NCBI GenBank assembly: GCA_937864375.1
Contig: CALMJO010000465.1
Coordinates: forward strand, 1 to 8,520
Reading direction: 5' to 3'
Length of the DNA: 8,520 nt
Source: an uncultured Spirochaetota bacterium
Lineage (GTDB): Bacteria; Spirochaetota; UBA4802; UBA5368
The position numbers and the translations under genes are program-made. Of this stretch, positions 6,807-8,520 are shown in pieces. Position 1 is the stretch's first letter; each line of letters opens with the position of its first letter. The notes under the pieces are model-generated. The model searched no databases and was not told the DNA's origin. It saw only the letters and a list, made by a program, of their open reading frames with translations.

Positions 6807-7547
6807 ATGAAAGCGATCATCCTATCGGCAGGGAAGGGGGAGCGGCTGCTCCCGCTCACAAAGGACAGGCCCAAGATCTGCGTTGAGCTGGGAGACGGCA
6901 CGACGCTTCTCTCAAGGCAGGCCGGGACGCTGTTCAGGCATAAGGAAATCGATGAAATCATCATTGGCGCCGGCCACTGTGTCGAACGGGTGGAGGAATT
7001 CGCTTCCATGACCGTGGACCAGGGGAATATGACGATCATCTATAATCCCTTCTACGCTGTTTCGGGCCCGCTGGTGACCCTCTGGGTTGTCCTGAACAGG
7101 CTGCGATCATCGGATTTTATTTTCATGAACGGCGACACTTTTTACAGTGATGCCGTTTATGACAGCATCGTCTCTTATTTCTCGAACGGTAAAGAGGGCA
7201 TATACCTTCTCTGCTCGCGAACCGGAAAGGTGGATCCTGATGACGTAAAAGTTCGATTGAATCAGAACAGCGAGGTGCTTGAGGCAACAAAGAGCGCAAC
7301 CGGCCTTGACATCATTTCAGCGGGACTCATGATGGTCATTGGAGAAAAAAGCAGCACCGTTTTTCGAGAGATACTCGACAGGGTTTCCAGAAGGGATGAT
7401 TTTCTAAGCCATAAGAAAACATGGCATAGCTTTATAAAAGACCTGTCCGGGGAAGGTGTCGGCGTACATCCGCTCCTGGTTGAAAAATCAGAATGGGCCG
7501 AAGTCGATATCCACAACGACCTGGAAAACCTGCAGCGACTATTATAG
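6807..7547 (+). CDS. LicC-like sugar/choline-phosphate nucleotidyltransferase
   Basis: This 246-aa cytoplasmic enzyme has the NTP-transferase fold. It shows the nucleotide-binding loop SAGKGERLLPLT (7-18) followed by RPK (21-23), NPFY (80-83) and SGPLVTLW (86-93), the metal-binding aspartate in NGDTFY (108-113, D110), and a C-terminal EWAEVDIHNDL (229-239) carrying a second likely metal ligand. The pattern is that of the phosphocholine cytidylyltransferase (LicC) group and its relatives, which make CDP-choline or CDP-alcohols. The N-terminus MKAIILSAG suits the ATG at 6807. A GTG at 6795 that overlaps the previous stop as GTGA would add only four residues and is the alternative. Next to a CDP-alcohol transferase, it most likely makes that enzyme's CDP-linked donor. 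Choline, glycerol phosphate, or a hexose 1-phosphate as substrate cannot be distinguished here. Confidence 0.85.
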   Translation: MKAIILSAGKGERLLPLTKDRPKICVELGDGTTLLSRQAGTLFRHKEIDEIIIGAGHCVERVEEFASMTVDQGNMTIIYNPFYAVSGPLVTLWVVLNRLRSSDFIFMNGDTFYSDAVYDSIVSYFSNGKEGIYLLCSRTGKVDPDDVKVRLNQNSEVLEATKSATGLDIISAGLMMVIGEKSSTVFREILDRVSRRDDFLSHKKTWHSFIKDLSGEGVGVHPLLVEKSEWAEVDIHNDLENLQRLL

Positions 7548-7788
7548 TATCATGCCGTGATGCATTTTGCAGCCATTCTCAATAGCATTCCGATTGAGTA
7601 TGCCGCGTCGTTTTAAGGAGGTTCGTTTCATCCGGAGGGAACGGGGCTGCTGTTGCACCTGTGCGCGCACCACAATGTCGAACCCCGGCTCATCTTCATG
7701 TCCGGGCCCCGGCGTAATGGATTAATAAAAATCTCGTAATGAATGTCCGGGATTATCCGGCATAAACCGTATTGCAGCGAACCGGATC

Positions 7789-7813
7789 CCTCGGCCCGAT
7801 GCCAGGTTTTTTT
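7789..7813 (+). terminator. Candidate Rho-independent terminator
   Basis: The stem CCT-c-GGC pairs with GCCAGG (six pairs, one bulged C), with loop CCGAT, directly followed by seven T. It would end transcription from the glycerophosphotransferase and cytidylyltransferase genes, though it lies about 240 nt past the last stop codon. The short bulged stem makes it moderate evidence. Confidence 0.5.
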
Positions 7814-7841
7814 GTTGCATTTATGATGTTCAGATTATACT
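7812..7841 (+). promoter_or_regulatory. Candidate promoter for the right-edge gene
   Basis: TTGTTG (7812-7817) and TATACT (7836-7841) are 18 nt apart, in an AT-rich patch just after the terminator-like hairpin and about 150 nt before the ATG at 7990. The -35 match is poor, so this is tentative. Confidence 0.28.
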
Positions 7842-7989
7842 CATCCTAGGGATTTTAATCTGTCAATTCTCGTATTCTTTCCCCAAGGTTTGGAATGATC
7901 CGAAGCATGAATTTACTCTCCACGAAAATCGGGGGCGCGGTGCAGCGGTCGTTGATCCTCCATTTCCTGACACAGGGAGCTTCGGAATC

Positions 7990-8520
7990 ATGCGCGTTCT
8001 GATCTGGGCGACGACCTTTGGGGCGGACCTCTGGAGCCTCACCCGGTACCTCGACCGGTACACCGACGCCGATATCCGGGTGGTGATGGCCTCCCCTGAA
8101 GCGTATCGCAGGGACGGGGTGGGCCGTCTGTTTCCCCTGCGGGCCCGTCTCGTAAAGCGGCGTCCGTGGAACCTGGTGATCGGGGTCCCGGGCTTTTCCC
8201 CGGATGTGACTGTTATGGACAACATGCTCCCCCTTCGGGTCCTCTCGCCGGCGGGGTTCATGCTCTGGCACGGCTACGGCTGGAAGGGGCCGCAGGACCG
8301 GCGCGAGTTCGCCCAGGTCCATTTCCAGCTCCGCCGCCTCTGGGGGAGCGTACAGGAGCCCAATCCACGTTTCCGATGGCAGTGCTTCGGGCCCATTGAC
8401 GCCCGTCACCGGGTGGAGGTGAGCGGATTTCATCCCGGTGTGCTGGTCCAGCTCGGTGCCGCGAGCCACGATGACCTTCGCGTACCCATGGATCGCGCCC
8501 TGGCGCAGCCCTGGTACCCC
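7990..8520 (+). CDS. Putative glycerophosphotransferase/GT-B-like protein (3' end outside window)
   Basis: The frame runs open from the ATG at 7990 to the right edge (177 codons). An AGGGAG about 10 nt upstream supports this start, although the frame is open further upstream without a good start codon. The N-terminus MRVLIWATTFGADLWSLTRYL looks like the first strand and helix of a GT-B glycosyltransferase. FMLWHGYGWKG (90-100) closely recalls the LWHGSGMKT motif of the glycerophosphotransferase encoded at 5551-6798. There is no membrane segment, unlike that protein. Codon use is very GC-rich at third positions and sampled lines are 65-68% GC, which supports true coding and points to a different origin from the AT-rich genes to the left. 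The open minus-strand frames across it are best explained as shadows of this GC-rich gene. The family call rests on one motif and general layout and is tentative. Confidence 0.6.
   Translation, partial: MRVLIWATTFGADLWSLTRYLDRYTDADIRVVMASPEAYRRDGVGRLFPLRARLVKRRPWNLVIGVPGFSPDVTVMDNMLPLRVLSPAGFMLWHGYGWKGPQDRREFAQVHFQLRRLWGSVQEPNPRFRWQCFGPIDARHRVEVSGFHPGVLVQLGAASHDDLRVPMDRALAQPWYP

Larger units (their letters stand above)
7548..7989. other. 442-bp spacer between the cytidylyltransferase and the right-edge gene
   Basis: No intact gene is recognised. Only short frames occur, for example 18 codons from an ATG at 7560 ending just at an AAGGAGG-like string (7615-7621) that has no good start after it, and about 35 codons near 7627-7735 without a clear start. 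Parts are GC-rich, so it could be the residue of a decayed gene, but no family is recognisable. A terminator-like hairpin lies at 7789-7813 and a possible promoter follows it. Confidence 0.4.

Noticed and set aside
7855..8469. Long open frames on the minus strand (also 7863-8261) across the right-edge gene
   Set aside because: They are proline- and arginine-rich without family motifs, and lie opposite a GC-rich plus-strand frame that encodes a protein-like sequence with an LWHG motif; high GC removes stop codons by chance.
1..8520. CRISPR arrays, tRNA or rRNA genes
   Set aside because: No regularly spaced direct repeats and no recognisable tRNA or rRNA sequence were seen on either strand by eye.

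Overview
The window looks like part of a surface-polysaccharide (O-antigen or capsule type) locus of a bacterium, interrupted by one insertion sequence. The mixture of nonulosonate (sialic-acid-like) synthesis genes, CDP-glycerol/phosphocholine-type genes and strongly uneven base composition is typical of horizontally exchanged glycan loci. The organism cannot be named from this window. Usable Shine-Dalgarno sites (GGAGG, AGGTGA) and operon-style overlaps show bacterial translation. A spirochaete or another Gram-negative host would fit, but this is only a guess.

Left half (1-4002, minus strand): a tight four-gene operon read right to left. It runs from a NeuB-type synthase (302 aa, without the usual C-terminal SAF domain), to a NeuA cytidylyltransferase fused to a KdsC-like HAD phosphatase, to a polysaccharide pyruvyl transferase-family protein, to a zinc-ribbon SAM methyltransferase cut by the left window edge. 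Spacings are 11 nt, a 4-nt ATGA overlap, and 15 nt. Together they can condense a sugar (phosphate) with PEP, dephosphorylate the product, activate it with CMP, and then transfer or decorate it. The missing SAF domain plus the fused phosphatase suggests a 9-phosphate route and perhaps a product other than N-acetylneuraminate, such as KDN.

Middle (4186-5141): a 956-bp IS5-family element with 16-bp imperfect terminal inverted repeats and a TA target duplication. Its transposase is split over two frames joined at a run of eight A residues, consistent with frameshifted expression. All three acidic catalytic residues are present, so it may be intact. It sits between the divergent operons and reads toward neuB.

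Right half (5551-8520, plus strand): a membrane-associated CDP-glycerol glycerophosphotransferase-type protein, then a LicC-like cytidylyltransferase 8 nt downstream. A 442-bp spacer with a terminator-like hairpin follows. The window ends in a partial, very GC-rich gene whose LWHG motif recalls the glycerophosphotransferase. The two complete genes suggest attachment of a CDP-activated alcohol phosphate (glycerol, choline or similar) to a glycan. Base composition climbs from AT-rich on the left to about 65% GC at the right end, suggesting a mosaic edge.
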